From: DATGIQ01 sp035295665
Lineage (GTDB): Bacteria > Planctomycetota > Planctomycetia > Gemmatales > Gemmataceae
Assembly: GCA_035295665.1 (NCBI GenBank)
Contig: DATGIQ010000151.1
Location: forward strand, 1 to 15,774
Direction of reading: 5' to 3'
Length of the DNA stretch: 15,774 bases
Part shown: in pieces, positions 1 through 7,292 of the stretch
Position numbering within the stretch: the first letter of the stretch is position 1
Layout of the letters: every line of letters starts with the position of its first letter
Made by a program: the position numbers and the translations under genes
The notes under the pieces: generated by a model
Databases searched by the model: none
Seen by the model: only the letters and a program-made list of their open reading frames with translations
Told to the model about the DNA's origin: nothing

Positions 1-104
1 GCCGAGATCAGACTAACCAGCACCGAGATGATCGCGATCACGATCATCAGTTCCACCAGCGTAAACCCACGCCGCCCGCTCCGCCTGGCTTGTGATAGTT
101 TCAT
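1..104 (-). CDS. Prepilin/pseudopilin, N-terminal fragment (gene continues beyond the window)
   Basis: Only the first 34 codons are present; the rest lies left of position 1. The ATG at 102-104 opens a short basic leader (MKLSQARRSGRR) followed by the class III signal motif GFTLVELMIV and a hydrophobic helix (IAIISVLVSLIS). Prepilin peptidase would cleave between Gly and Phe; the conserved Glu+5 is present. A GGAG ribosome-binding site (111-114) lies 6 nt before the ATG. It follows pilC on the same strand after 127 bp, as expected for a pilin or pseudopilin in a T4P/T2SS operon. Without the C-terminal domain I cannot tell a major pilin from a GspG/GspH-like pseudopilin or another DUF1559 protein. 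The prepilin class is secure; the subtype is unknown. Confidence 0.85.
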   Translation of the reverse strand, partial: MKLSQARRSGRRGFTLVELMIVIAIISVLVSLIS

Positions 105-113
105 AGTTGTCTC

Positions 114-200
114 CGGGTGGCACGCCCTGAGTCTTCGAAGGGCGTGCTCCGCGCTGTCCGGTTCCTGCACGCCCTTCGAAGACTCAGGGCGTGCCACCCG
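114..200. repeat. Perfect 34-bp inverted repeat (arms 114-147 and 167-200, 19-nt loop)
   Basis: The two 34-nt arms are exact reverse complements around a 19-nt spacer (148-166). Each arm also holds its own 8-bp inverted repeat (CACGCCCT/AGGGCGTG, 10-nt loop), so nested hairpins are possible. The element fills most of the gap between the pilC stop and the prepilin start. Its left foot shares one base with the GGAG ribosome-binding site of the prepilin. There is no U-tract in either direction, so it is not a standard intrinsic terminator. It may be a REP/MITE-like dispersed palindrome, an mRNA-stabilising hairpin, or both. Confidence 0.9.
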
Positions 201-231
201 CCATTCCGTTCGTCGGGCACAGAGGCAGAGG

Positions 232-1488
232 TTACTTGCTCAACGTCTCCAGCAGCTTGATCATCGGCAGGAACAACGCAATCACGATGCTACCGACGAT
301 CAGACCCAGGATCACGATCATGATAGGTTCGAGCAGGCTCAACAGGCTCTCGACGAGCACGTTGACTTCTTCATCGTACACGTCGGCGATCTTGGCCAAC
401 ATGGTGTCGAGTTCGCCCGTTTCCTCGCCGACGTCGATCATGTTGACCACCATGTCGTCGACGAGCCGAGTCTCTCTGAGGGGCTGGGCGATCGTTTCGC
501 CTTCACGAATCGAATCGTACACCCGTGTATACATGCGTTCGAAGACGGCATTGGTCGTCGTCTCACGGACGATGCTCAAGGCTTCGAGGATGGGTACACC
601 GGAGCTGACCAGCGTTCCCAGGGTGCGCGTCGTCCGGGCAATCGTCACCTTCTCGATCAGCTGTCCCATGATTGGAATGAACAGATAGAGCCGATCGAGG
701 ATGTAGCTGCCGGTTTTGTTCAAGCGGATCAACTTGATCAGGAGCCAGGTCGCCAAGGGGAAGAGCGGGATAACGTACCAGTACTTGTAGAACCACTTGG
801 ACGTCTTCATCAGGGCGATGGTCATGCCGGGCAGGGTGATCTTGAAGTCATCGAAAATCTTCTCGAATTTCGGGATGATCCACACCATGATGAAGCACAA
901 AATACCGGTGGCCACGCTGAGCACTGCGACGGGATAAACCATAGCCCCGGTGACGCGGCGTTTGAGGGTCTGGGCCTTTTCTTTGAAGTCGGCCAGACGC
1001 TTCATGATCACTTCCAGCGCGCCGCCCGCCTCACCCGCTTTGATCATGTTGACATAAAGGCGGTCGAAGCATTTGGGGTGCTTGCCGAAGGCTTCGCTCA
1101 GCGTGCTCCCCGATTCGACATCATCCACGACGTCCATGAGCGCGTTCTTGAGGACGCCCGGCTTCATTTGATGTTCGAGGATCTTAAGACTGCGCAAGAC
1201 CGGCAGGCCGGCGTCTTGCAGCGTCGAGAACTGCCGCGTGAAGGTGCAGAGCTGCTTGTTGGAGACGCCCCCGAGCGTGAAGGTTTTGCTCTTCTTGCGT
1301 CGTTGCTGACCGGCCGCCGCCTTGGCTTTTTCCTTCTTCTTCTTGCCGTCGGCCACCTCGGTGATCTTCGTCACGAAGTAGCCCATCTGCTTGATCTTCT
1401 GCTGCGCCTCTTCTTCGCTCAGCGCACTGATCGAGTCCTTAACCTCTGCTCCGGTCGTGTCCAAGGCCTCGAACTTGAAACTTGGCAT
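232..1488 (-). CDS. pilC: PilC/GspF family inner-membrane platform protein
   Basis: This 418-aa protein is the polytopic membrane platform on which PilB/PilT-type ATPases act in T4P and T2SS machines. Residues 1-43 form the usual small N-terminal GspF segment (FKFEALDTTGAEVKDSI). A Lys-rich linker follows (49-67, with KKKKEK and RRKK). Two T2SSF helical domains are at about 80-205 and 283-405, each with its signature (AGEAGGALEVIMKRLA from 151; VGEETGELDTMLAKIADVYD from 353). Membrane segments are visible at about 183-206, 237-254 and 388-411. Length is typical. The ATG has GGAAGG 8 nt upstream. It lies 108 bp after pilB and before a prepilin gene. The Lys-rich linker is longer and more basic than I would expect, which may matter for ATPase contact. 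PilC and GspF cannot be separated by sequence here; the nearby pilT favours a T4P-type machine. Confidence 0.95.
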   Translation of the reverse strand: MPSFKFEALDTTGAEVKDSISALSEEEAQQKIKQMGYFVTKITEVADGKKKKEKAKAAAGQQRRKKSKTFTLGGVSNKQLCTFTRQFSTLQDAGLPVLRSLKILEHQMKPGVLKNALMDVVDDVESGSTLSEAFGKHPKCFDRLYVNMIKAGEAGGALEVIMKRLADFKEKAQTLKRRVTGAMVYPVAVLSVATGILCFIMVWIIPKFEKIFDDFKITLPGMTIALMKTSKWFYKYWYVIPLFPLATWLLIKLIRLNKTGSYILDRLYLFIPIMGQLIEKVTIARTTRTLGTLVSSGVPILEALSIVRETTTNAVFERMYTRVYDSIREGETIAQPLRETRLVDDMVVNMIDVGEETGELDTMLAKIADVYDEEVNVLVESLLSLLEPIMIVILGLIVGSIVIALFLPMIKLLETLSK

Positions 1489-1519
1489 GGTCGCAACCTT
1501 CCTCTCCCGAAGAGGCCAA

Positions 1520-1548
1520 ATTGAAAATTAGAAATTGAAGATTTCCAA
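1520..1548 (-). promoter_or_regulatory. Candidate sigma70-type promoter upstream of pilC
   Basis: On the minus strand TTGGAA (1543-1548) and TTCAAT (1520-1525) are separated by 17 nt inside an AT-rich island that stands out from the GC-rich surroundings. The predicted transcript start is about 25 nt before the pilC ATG. Both boxes match the consensus at 4 of 6 positions, so this is tentative. It would allow pilC and the prepilin to be transcribed apart from pilB. Confidence 0.3.
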
Positions 1549-1596
1549 TGCATCCCGTTGCCTTTGCCCAGTTCGTTTCAGCGCCTTCGGCAATTC

Positions 1597-3540
1597 TCAA
1601 ACCTCATCTTCTACTACGGTCTCGCGCACCACTTCATCAATCGTCGTCTTGCCATCGAAGATGGCCCGCAGCCCCGCCTCGCGCAAGGTGCTCATGCCTT
1701 GTTTCCGGCAAACGCTGCGCAACTGGTCGGTTGAAGCGCCGCCGGAAATCTGATCGCGGATATCGTCGTTAACCAAGAGCAGCTCAAAGATGCCCATCCG
1801 GCCTTTGTGGCCCGTGTTGTTGCAACGATCGCAGCCGCGGCCATAGTAGAACTTCTTGCCCACGACGTCGGCTGGCCGTAGGGCTAGTTCCATGAGCATC
1901 TCTGGACTCGGCTGAAACTCCGTCCGGCAATCTTCGCAGATCTTCCGCACCAACCGCTGTGCCAGGATTCCTTCCAACGTGGCCGTGATCAGGTAGGGCT
2001 CCAGGCCCATGTCGCGCATACGGGTGATGCTGCTGGGGGCGTCGTTCGTGTGAAGCGTACTGAAAACCATGTGTCCAGTCAGCGACGCCTGCACTGCAAT
2101 CTGGGCGGTTTCCAGGTCGCGGACCTCACCCACGAGGAGGATATCGGGATCCTGGCGAAGGATGCTCCGCAGCGCCGAGGCAAAGGTCAGCCCGATCTCG
2201 TGGTGGATTTGGCACTGCACGATGCCATCGATATCGTATTCAACCGGGTCTTCGGTCGTGATGATCTTCTCGGAGATCTCGTTCAGCTCGTTCAGGGCCG
2301 AGTAGAGTGTTGTCGTCTTGCCGGCTCCCGTCGGCCCCGTCACCAAGACGATGCCGTTGGGCTTATGGATCATCTGGCGAAATTGCGTGAGCGTAGAGGC
2401 CTCCATGCCGACCTTGTTGAGGTCCAGCGAAACGACCGTCCGGTCCAGGACGCGAATGACCACGCTTTCGCCGAACATGGTCGGCAAGACGCTCACGCGC
2501 AGATCAACCTGGTTGCCACCCACGTTCAGCTCGATGCGGCCGTCTTGGGGCAGGCGGCGCTCGGCGATGTCCAGGTTGGACATGACCTTGATACGGCTAG
2601 CAATGGCCATCGCCAGGTGGCGCGGCGGCGGCACCATCTCATAAAGGACGCCATCACAGCGGTACCGCATCTTGTATTCGTCTTCGAACGGCTCGAAATG
2701 GATGTCGCTGGCGTGGTCCTTGATCGCCAGCAGCAGCACCATGTTGATCAGCTTGCGGACCGGGGCGGCGTCCTGGATTTCCATCAGGCTTTCGAGATCG
2801 ATGCTTGTCTCGTTGCGGCGGGGCCCCAGATCGGCGTCGCTCTCCAGCTCCTTGATGATATCGATGATGCTCTCTTCCTTGCCGGCATACGCCTTCGTCG
2901 AGGCCTCGGTGATTGCCTTTTGGCTGGCCACCATGGCAACCACTTCCTTGACACCCAGGAAGTTGCGCAAATCGTCGAGAGCTGCCAGGTTGCTGGGGTC
3001 GGAGAGAGCAATCGTCAGGACATTGTCGCGGTAAGTCAGCGGTAGGACCTTGTAGACGGAGGCCATCGTCTCGGGCACCAGGGTGGCGGCCTCGGGCGTC
3101 ACCTTGATGTCTTCGAGATTGATCACCTTGAGTCCCTGCTGGTCGGCCAAGGCGATCAGAAGTTGATCCTCATTGATCAGCCCGCGCGCCAGCGCAACCT
3201 GGCCAACGGGCTGACCAGTACTCTTCCCTTCTTCCAGAATGTCCCAGAGTTGATCTTCGTCGAGAAAACCGAGATCAATCAGGACCTGGCCAAAGCGTCG
3301 CCCACTGCGACTGGCCTGGTTATGCCGCACCGGAGCCGCCTTGGGCGCGGACTTTTTGGCGGCGCCCCCTTTCTTGTTCTCACCCTTCTTGCCGTCGCCG
3401 CCACCTTGCGGTGCGGGCTTGCCACCCGCTGCCGGGGGCTTGGCCCCAGCCGCCGGCTTGGCGGGTGACGCGCCTTTGCCTCCCGGAGGAGTCGGCTTTT
3501 TGGCAGGGGGGGTCGGATCTTTTGGCGATGGTGTCGGCAT
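1597..3540 (-). CDS. pilB: PilB/GspE-family extension ATPase with disordered Lys/Pro-rich head
   Basis: This 647-aa cytoplasmic hexameric ATPase would power pilus or pseudopilus assembly. Residues 1-70 are a low-complexity Pro/Ala/Gly/Lys head (14 Lys, 3 acidic residues). Residues 82-134 form an MshEN-type N-domain: two 24-residue motifs with a 5-residue spacer (RFGQVLIDLG..., PVGQVALARG...LADQ), the arrangement that binds c-di-GMP in MshE. The ATPase core has Walker A GPTGAGKTT (402-410), an Asp box ITTEDPVEY (427-435), Walker B ILLVGEVRD (467-475) and a His box STLHTND (494-500). A zinc tetracysteine site is formed by C535, C538, C570 and C573. All catalytic motifs are intact. Only a weak GAGAG precedes the ATG. 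The gene lies 60 bp after pilT, and an inverted repeat occupies that gap. PilB and GspE cannot be distinguished by sequence alone; a second paralogue is at 5216-6961. Confidence 0.95.
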   Translation of the reverse strand: MPTPSPKDPTPPAKKPTPPGGKGASPAKPAAGAKPPAAGGKPAPQGGGDGKKGENKKGGAAKKSAPKAAPVRHNQASRSGRRFGQVLIDLGFLDEDQLWDILEEGKSTGQPVGQVALARGLINEDQLLIALADQQGLKVINLEDIKVTPEAATLVPETMASVYKVLPLTYRDNVLTIALSDPSNLAALDDLRNFLGVKEVVAMVASQKAITEASTKAYAGKEESIIDIIKELESDADLGPRRNETSIDLESLMEIQDAAPVRKLINMVLLLAIKDHASDIHFEPFEDEYKMRYRCDGVLYEMVPPPRHLAMAIASRIKVMSNLDIAERRLPQDGRIELNVGGNQVDLRVSVLPTMFGESVVIRVLDRTVVSLDLNKVGMEASTLTQFRQMIHKPNGIVLVTGPTGAGKTTTLYSALNELNEISEKIITTEDPVEYDIDGIVQCQIHHEIGLTFASALRSILRQDPDILLVGEVRDLETAQIAVQASLTGHMVFSTLHTNDAPSSITRMRDMGLEPYLITATLEGILAQRLVRKICEDCRTEFQPSPEMLMELALRPADVVGKKFYYGRGCDRCNNTGHKGRMGIFELLLVNDDIRDQISGGASTDQLRSVCRKQGMSTLREAGLRAIFDGKTTIDEVVRETVVEDEV

Positions 3541-3562
3541 GATACGAATACTCTCGTTCTTG

Positions 3563-3595
3563 GTCCGTAGTCCGTAGCAATTTGGCTACGGACTA
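3563..3595. repeat. TCCGTAG-type palindromic repeat, copy 1 (11-bp stem)
   Basis: TAGTCCGTAGC (3568-3578) pairs perfectly with 3585-3595 across the 6-nt loop AATTTG, and is preceded by another TCCGTAG unit (3564-3570). It lies between the pilT stop and the pilB start. There is no adjacent U-tract. A second, longer relative lies at 10994-11077, also directly upstream of a minus-strand gene. It may be a small dispersed REP-like element or a processing hairpin. Confidence 0.7.
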
Positions 3596-3600
3596 AGAAC

Positions 3601-4806
3601 TTATTCACGGCGGCGCTGTTGTGGCGGCGGCATCCGCCGGCGGACCTGCGGTTCGTCGTCGTAATCTTCCTCGTCTTCCGCGTCCTCGGCTTCCTCGTCT
3701 TCCTCGTCGAGATCCTCCTCGTCGGAAAGGATGCCCTTCTCGTAGGCGGCGATCTTCCCAGCCAGCTCGGCTGGCTTCGAGGTGCGGCCGAGCACGTCCT
3801 CCTTGTCCACCAAGCCATCGCGCCACAACTTGAACAAGCTCTCATCCAGCAAGAACATGCCGTGTTTGCGGCCGGTCTGGATGCTGGAATCGATACGGTA
3901 CACCTTGTTTTCGCGGATGAGGTTTTGAATGGCAGGCGTGACCACCATCATTTCGTAAGCCGCCACCAACCCTTCCGGTTTGCGCGGGAGCAGCGTCTGG
4001 GAAAGAACGCCGATCAGGGCGGTGGAAAGCATGGTCCGGATCTGGTCTTGTTGCTCCTTGGGGAACACGTCGATGATGCGGTTGATCGTGCTGGCGGCAC
4101 CGCTGGTGTGCAGGGTTCCAAAGACCACGTGCCCTGTTTCCGCGGCCTCGATGGCTGCATGGATGGTTGCCAGGTCGCGCATTTCACCGACCAGGATAAT
4201 GTCGGGATCCATCCGCAACGCGCGCTTCAGCGCTTCCGGAAAATCCGGCACATCCACGCCGATCTCACGCTGGTTGACCGTGCATTTTTTGTGCGTGTGG
4301 TAATACTCGATCGGGTCCTCCATCGTGATGATGTGCCGATCGTAGTTTTCGTTGAGCCAATTCACCATGCTGGCCAAGCTCGTGGTCTTCCCGGAGCCCG
4401 TCGGGCCGGTCACCAGGAGCAAGCCACGCGGCCGGGTGATCAAACGCGGAATGGCGTCCGGCATGCCGATCTGCTCAAACGTCAAGAATCGGCTCGGGAT
4501 GAGCCGCAGCACCATGCCAATGACGCCCTTTTGCTTGAAGATGGCACAGCGGAAGCGATTGCCACCGAAGGAGATGGCGAAGTCGGCCCCCCCTTTCTCC
4601 TGAAGCTCCTGCTGGCATCGGTCAGGGGTGATCGCCTTCATGAGGGCGGTGGTATCATCGGCATCGAGCGATTTCGTATCCAGGCGGCGCATGTGGCCGT
4701 GGTGTCGGACAACAGGAGGCTGGCCGACGGCGATGTGCAAATCGCTTGCACTCAGGTTGATCACCGTCGTCAGGAGTTTGTCGATCAACGGCGTTGTTGC
4801 GGGCAC
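3601..4806 (-). CDS. pilT: PilT-family retraction ATPase with a polyacidic C-terminal tail
   Basis: This 401-aa protein is the hexameric ATPase that disassembles pili (twitching motility, DNA uptake, adhesion). The N-terminal PAS-like domain holds SASDLHIAVGQPP (19-31). The core has Walker A GPTGSGKT (134-141), an Asp box TMEDPIEYY (161-169), Walker B ILVGEMRDL (204-212) and a His box GTLHTSG (230-236). The PilT hallmark AIQNLIRE (292-299; AIRNLIRE in the family) separates it from PilB. Unusually, residues 362-385 carry 20 Asp/Glu, followed by a short basic end (RRRMPPPQQRRRE). This adds roughly 40 residues to a normal PilT of about 345-380 aa. The start is GTG, chosen because GAGGAG lies 5 nt upstream and the SASDLH region sits at its usual distance. 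The gene lies between two pilB genes on the same strand. Confidence 0.96.
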   Translation of the reverse strand: MPATTPLIDKLLTTVINLSASDLHIAVGQPPVVRHHGHMRRLDTKSLDADDTTALMKAITPDRCQQELQEKGGADFAISFGGNRFRCAIFKQKGVIGMVLRLIPSRFLTFEQIGMPDAIPRLITRPRGLLLVTGPTGSGKTTSLASMVNWLNENYDRHIITMEDPIEYYHTHKKCTVNQREIGVDVPDFPEALKRALRMDPDIILVGEMRDLATIHAAIEAAETGHVVFGTLHTSGAASTINRIIDVFPKEQQDQIRTMLSTALIGVLSQTLLPRKPEGLVAAYEMMVVTPAIQNLIRENKVYRIDSSIQTGRKHGMFLLDESLFKLWRDGLVDKEDVLGRTSKPAELAGKIAAYEKGILSDEEDLDEEDEEAEDAEDEEDYDDEPQVRRRMPPPQQRRRE

Positions 4807-4811
4807 TGATG

Positions 4812-4817
4812 CTCCTC
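4812..4817 (-). promoter_or_regulatory. Shine-Dalgarno GAGGAG fixing the GTG start of pilT
   Basis: On the minus strand GAGGAG lies 5 nt before the GTG at 4804-4806. No in-frame ATG with a comparable site is present nearby. Confidence 0.75.
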
Positions 4818-4969
4818 TTTGGGCTTAGCTGTACTCGAGGGATCGATCTCCACCCTTTTCTCTGATCGGCAAGACGGGTCCAGTTCGCGTTACTCCAGGC
4901 CCCAATTCTTGGGACAGGACGAAAGGTCCAGCACAAGTTGCGTTCGGATGGGCAATGGCTCCTTGCTTT

Positions 4970-4999
4970 ATTATTTCAGTTGAGCCAGCGAACGATCAA
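4970..4999 (-). promoter_or_regulatory. Candidate sigma70-type promoter upstream of pilT
   Basis: On the minus strand TTGATC (4994-4999), an 18-nt spacer and AATAAT (4970-4975) match the -35 and -10 consensus at 4 and 5 of 6 positions, within an AT-rich patch. A perfect TTGACA (5017-5022) lies just upstream but has no good -10 partner at 16-18 nt. The predicted leader is about 160 nt. Confidence 0.35.
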
Positions 5000-5215
5000 C
5001 GGATCGGAATAAAAAGTGTCAAATTCGCATGCTCAGTCACGACCAATGGCCAGCATTCCGTTCGACGAACGACGGGACAACTCTTGGAGTGTTACCCGAC
5101 CGTCGCGGTTCAAGGAAGTGGCGCTGGCTCGACCCCCGGCGACGCTGGTGGCACCTCCGTCTGCTTGAAAATTTGAATCCGAGGATTGGAGCCATTTCGA
5201 GCTTTCCAGAGCGTC

Positions 5216-6961
5216 TCAGTGTTTCGATGTATAGTCCGGCGCACCCAACACATCGGTGGCCACCTCGTGATGGCATATGCTCAGGACTTCGTCGAGGGTG
5301 GTAACTCCTCTAAGTGCTTTGTTGACACCATCTTCCAACAGCGTCCGCATGCCCAGCAAGCGGGCTTGGCGGCGAATCGATTGGGTCGGCTCGCGATTGA
5401 AGGTCATCTCCCGGATCGCAGCATTCAACTTCATCATTTCGAAGATGCCGTTGCGCCCCCGGTAGCCCGTGTGGTGGCAATAATTGCACCCGCGGCCACG
5501 CATGAATGTGGCCGACGCCAGGCGGTCCGGAGTGATGCCAGCGGCTTCCAATTCCGATTCAGGCGGCTGGTCCGGCTCCTTGCATTTTGGGCAAACTACA
5601 CGAACCAGACGTTGAGCCATGATGGCGATAACGCTGGAGGCGATCAGGAATGGTTGAACTCCAATATCGACCAAACGTGTAATAGCGCTGGGCGCATCGT
5701 TCGTGTGTAGCGTACTAAAAACCAAGTGTCCAGTCAAAGACGCCTGCACAGCGATCTCGGCCGTTTCTGGGTCGCGGATTTCACCAACAAGGATGATGTT
5801 CGGCGCTTGGCGGAGCATGGCTCGAATGATGCGTGCGAAGTCGAGTCCGATCTGATGCTTTACTTCGACCTGATTGACTCCGGGCAAGTAGTACTCGACC
5901 GGATCTTCTGCCGTGATGATCTTTCGATCAGGACGATTGATCTCATTGAGCGCTGCGTACAGGGTGGTCGTCTTCCCTGAACCGGTCGGGCCGGTTACGA
6001 GGAAGATGCCATTGGGTCGTTTAATGATCTGCTGGAAGCGCTGATAATCATCCTCGGCAAATCCCAGTTCCTGGATGTTGATTTGTATACTGCCACGGTC
6101 GAGGATACGCATGACCGCTGCCTGGCCATGCACACTTGGAAGGACGCTGACGCGCAAGTCGAAGTGTTTTCCCGAGACGGTCATTTTGATGCGGCCGTCC
6201 TGTGGCCGGCGTTTCTCGGAAATGTCGATGGACGCCATGATCTTGATACGGGACAAGATCGGGGCCAACAGCCGGCGGGGCGGACTGTCGCGCTCAACCA
6301 ACACCCCGTCAATTCGGTACCGGACCCGCACCCGGTCGCTGAAAGGCTCGATATGGATATCGCTGGCCCGCAGGCTGATTGCTTCCGAAATGATGAGGTT
6401 GACGAGCTTGACGACGGGGGCGTCGCTCTCTTCGCCCTGCGTCAGGCCGGCGGTCGCTTCGGTCTCCGTGAAGTCGATGGCCGTATCCGTAAACTCTTGC
6501 AGCATCGAGTCCACCGATTCCGTTTCGGTTTGGCCATAGTGGCGGTTAATCGCCTCGATGATTTGCTCTCTGGGAGCGAGGACCGGCTGGATATCTTTGT
6601 TCAGGATGAACTGAAGCTTCTGCATGGTGTCGAAGTCAGTCGGATCGCTCATGATGATCTTGAGCGAGCCGTTTTCCTGCGACATGGGCATGACCACGTT
6701 TTCGCGGGCCACCGATTCGGGAACTAGCTCGACGACGGCTGCCGGGATCGTGACATCGGTCAGGTTGACGAACTGGAGGTTGTGAAATTCCGCGACCGCG
6801 CTCATCACGTCGTCCATCGAAGCGTAGCCGAGCTTGACGATGGCGTCCTGAAGCTTGGCCCCCGTCTGCTGTTGCAGGGCTTTGGCTTCCTGGATCTGGT
6901 CCGGGCTCAGAAGTTGTTTGCGGACAAGGATATCGGTGAAATCACCCCGAGATTTGGCCAT
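5216..6961 (-). CDS. pilB: PilB/GspE-family ATPase, second paralogue
   Basis: This 581-aa protein is a second extension-type ATPase. Its N-domain (residues 7-59) keeps the 24+5+24 spacing of MshEN, but the motif residues are degraded: Asp for the first Arg, Thr for the first Gly, LQ for the LG of the second motif and Phe for the last Gln. The core is intact: Walker A GPTGSGKTTT (324-333), Asp box ITAEDPVEYY (349-358), Walker B ILVGEIRD (390-397), His box STLHTND (416-422) and zinc cysteines C457, C460, C492 and C495. The start is the ATG at 6961 because GGAGAG lies 6 nt upstream. An in-frame extension to 7084 adds 41 residues without domain character. It lacks the Lys/Pro-rich head of the other copy. 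Which paralogue serves the pilus and which another secretion machine cannot be told from sequence. Confidence 0.95.
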   Translation of the reverse strand: MAKSRGDFTDILVRKQLLSPDQIQEAKALQQQTGAKLQDAIVKLGYASMDDVMSAVAEFHNLQFVNLTDVTIPAAVVELVPESVARENVVMPMSQENGSLKIIMSDPTDFDTMQKLQFILNKDIQPVLAPREQIIEAINRHYGQTETESVDSMLQEFTDTAIDFTETEATAGLTQGEESDAPVVKLVNLIISEAISLRASDIHIEPFSDRVRVRYRIDGVLVERDSPPRRLLAPILSRIKIMASIDISEKRRPQDGRIKMTVSGKHFDLRVSVLPSVHGQAAVMRILDRGSIQINIQELGFAEDDYQRFQQIIKRPNGIFLVTGPTGSGKTTTLYAALNEINRPDRKIITAEDPVEYYLPGVNQVEVKHQIGLDFARIIRAMLRQAPNIILVGEIRDPETAEIAVQASLTGHLVFSTLHTNDAPSAITRLVDIGVQPFLIASSVIAIMAQRLVRVVCPKCKEPDQPPESELEAAGITPDRLASATFMRGRGCNYCHHTGYRGRNGIFEMMKLNAAIREMTFNREPTQSIRRQARLLGMRTLLEDGVNKALRGVTTLDEVLSICHHEVATDVLGAPDYTSKH

Positions 6962-6967
6962 GAAAAG

Positions 6968-6973
6968 CTCTCC
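6968..6973 (-). promoter_or_regulatory. Shine-Dalgarno GGAGAG fixing the start of the second pilB
   Basis: The site lies 6 nt before the ATG at 6959-6961 and decides against the longer frame that starts at 7084. Confidence 0.7.
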
Positions 6974-7117
6974 GTTCAGGAACCGACCGGCCGACGCGAT
7001 GGAAGAGAATTTGACATTATTGTAACGCCGGGCAATCGCGTTGAGTTTGCGAAAGTTGGCGTTGTTGCCGAGACAGGCGCGCAAGCGGCACGTGCGCCTT
7101 CGTTTGACTGTTTCTCC

Positions 7118-7146
7118 AAATTAGAGCAACGGCGCAAGGTATTCAA
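7118..7146 (-). promoter_or_regulatory. Candidate sigma70-type promoter upstream of the second pilB
   Basis: On the minus strand TTGAAT (7141-7146), a 17-nt spacer and TAATTT (7118-7123) resemble a housekeeping promoter (4 of 6 and 3 of 6 matches). It lies downstream of the DUF1559 terminator and about 155 bp before the ATG at 6961. The rest of 6962-7241 shows no gene. Confidence 0.3.
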
Positions 7147-7241
7147 GAGAGAAATGAGAATTACGAAGTCGGCGAGTGGGCAATTATTTCCATGTATCCG
7201 GATGCCCGCGATCAAGGGAGGACTCGCTGTTCGAAATGGGA

Positions 7242-7270
7242 TAAAAAAAGCCCCCGCCATTGGCGGGGGC
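7242..7270 (-). terminator. Rho-independent terminator of the DUF1559 gene
   Basis: On the minus strand a 9-bp GC-only stem, GCCCCCGCC (7262-7270) with GGCGGGGGC (7250-7258), closes a 3-nt loop and is followed directly by seven T (7243-7249). It begins 22 bp after the DUF1559 stop codon. This is the only textbook intrinsic terminator in the window, and it separates the DUF1559 gene from the pilus ATPase genes downstream. Confidence 0.93.
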
Positions 7271-7292
7271 AAGGAAACTAACAGTTCTCGGC

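Larger units (their letters stand above)
4807..5215. other. 409-bp intergenic region upstream of pilT
   Basis: No convincing coding sequence was seen in either direction. Frames through it are short and lack family-like sequence. It contains the pilT ribosome-binding site and a promoter candidate about 160 bp upstream of pilT. It is by far the longest gap inside the pilus gene run, so pilT and the genes after it may form a transcription unit separate from the preceding ATPase gene. Confidence 0.6.

Noticed and set aside
1501..1515. A short CCTCT/AGAGG hairpin in the pilC leader
   Set aside because: A 5-bp stem with no U-tract is too weak to call as a terminator or regulator.
28..1524. A 498-codon open frame on the plus strand opposite pilC
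   Set aside because: It is fully antisense to an unmistakable PilC/GspF gene. Its product is rich in His/Asp/Gln/Arg, as expected when a GC-rich gene is read backwards, and has no family resemblance.
3619..4809. A 396-codon plus-strand frame opposite pilT
   Set aside because: Antisense shadow of pilT, whose catalytic motifs are all present on the other strand.
5149..5166. A sigma54-like TGGCAC box on the plus strand
   Set aside because: The -12 element is not at the required spacing (TCTG where TTGC is expected), and no plus-strand gene follows.
6962..7084. A 41-residue N-terminal extension of the second pilB
   Set aside because: The internal ATG at 6961 has a good GGAGAG site, and MshEN-type sequence begins right after it.
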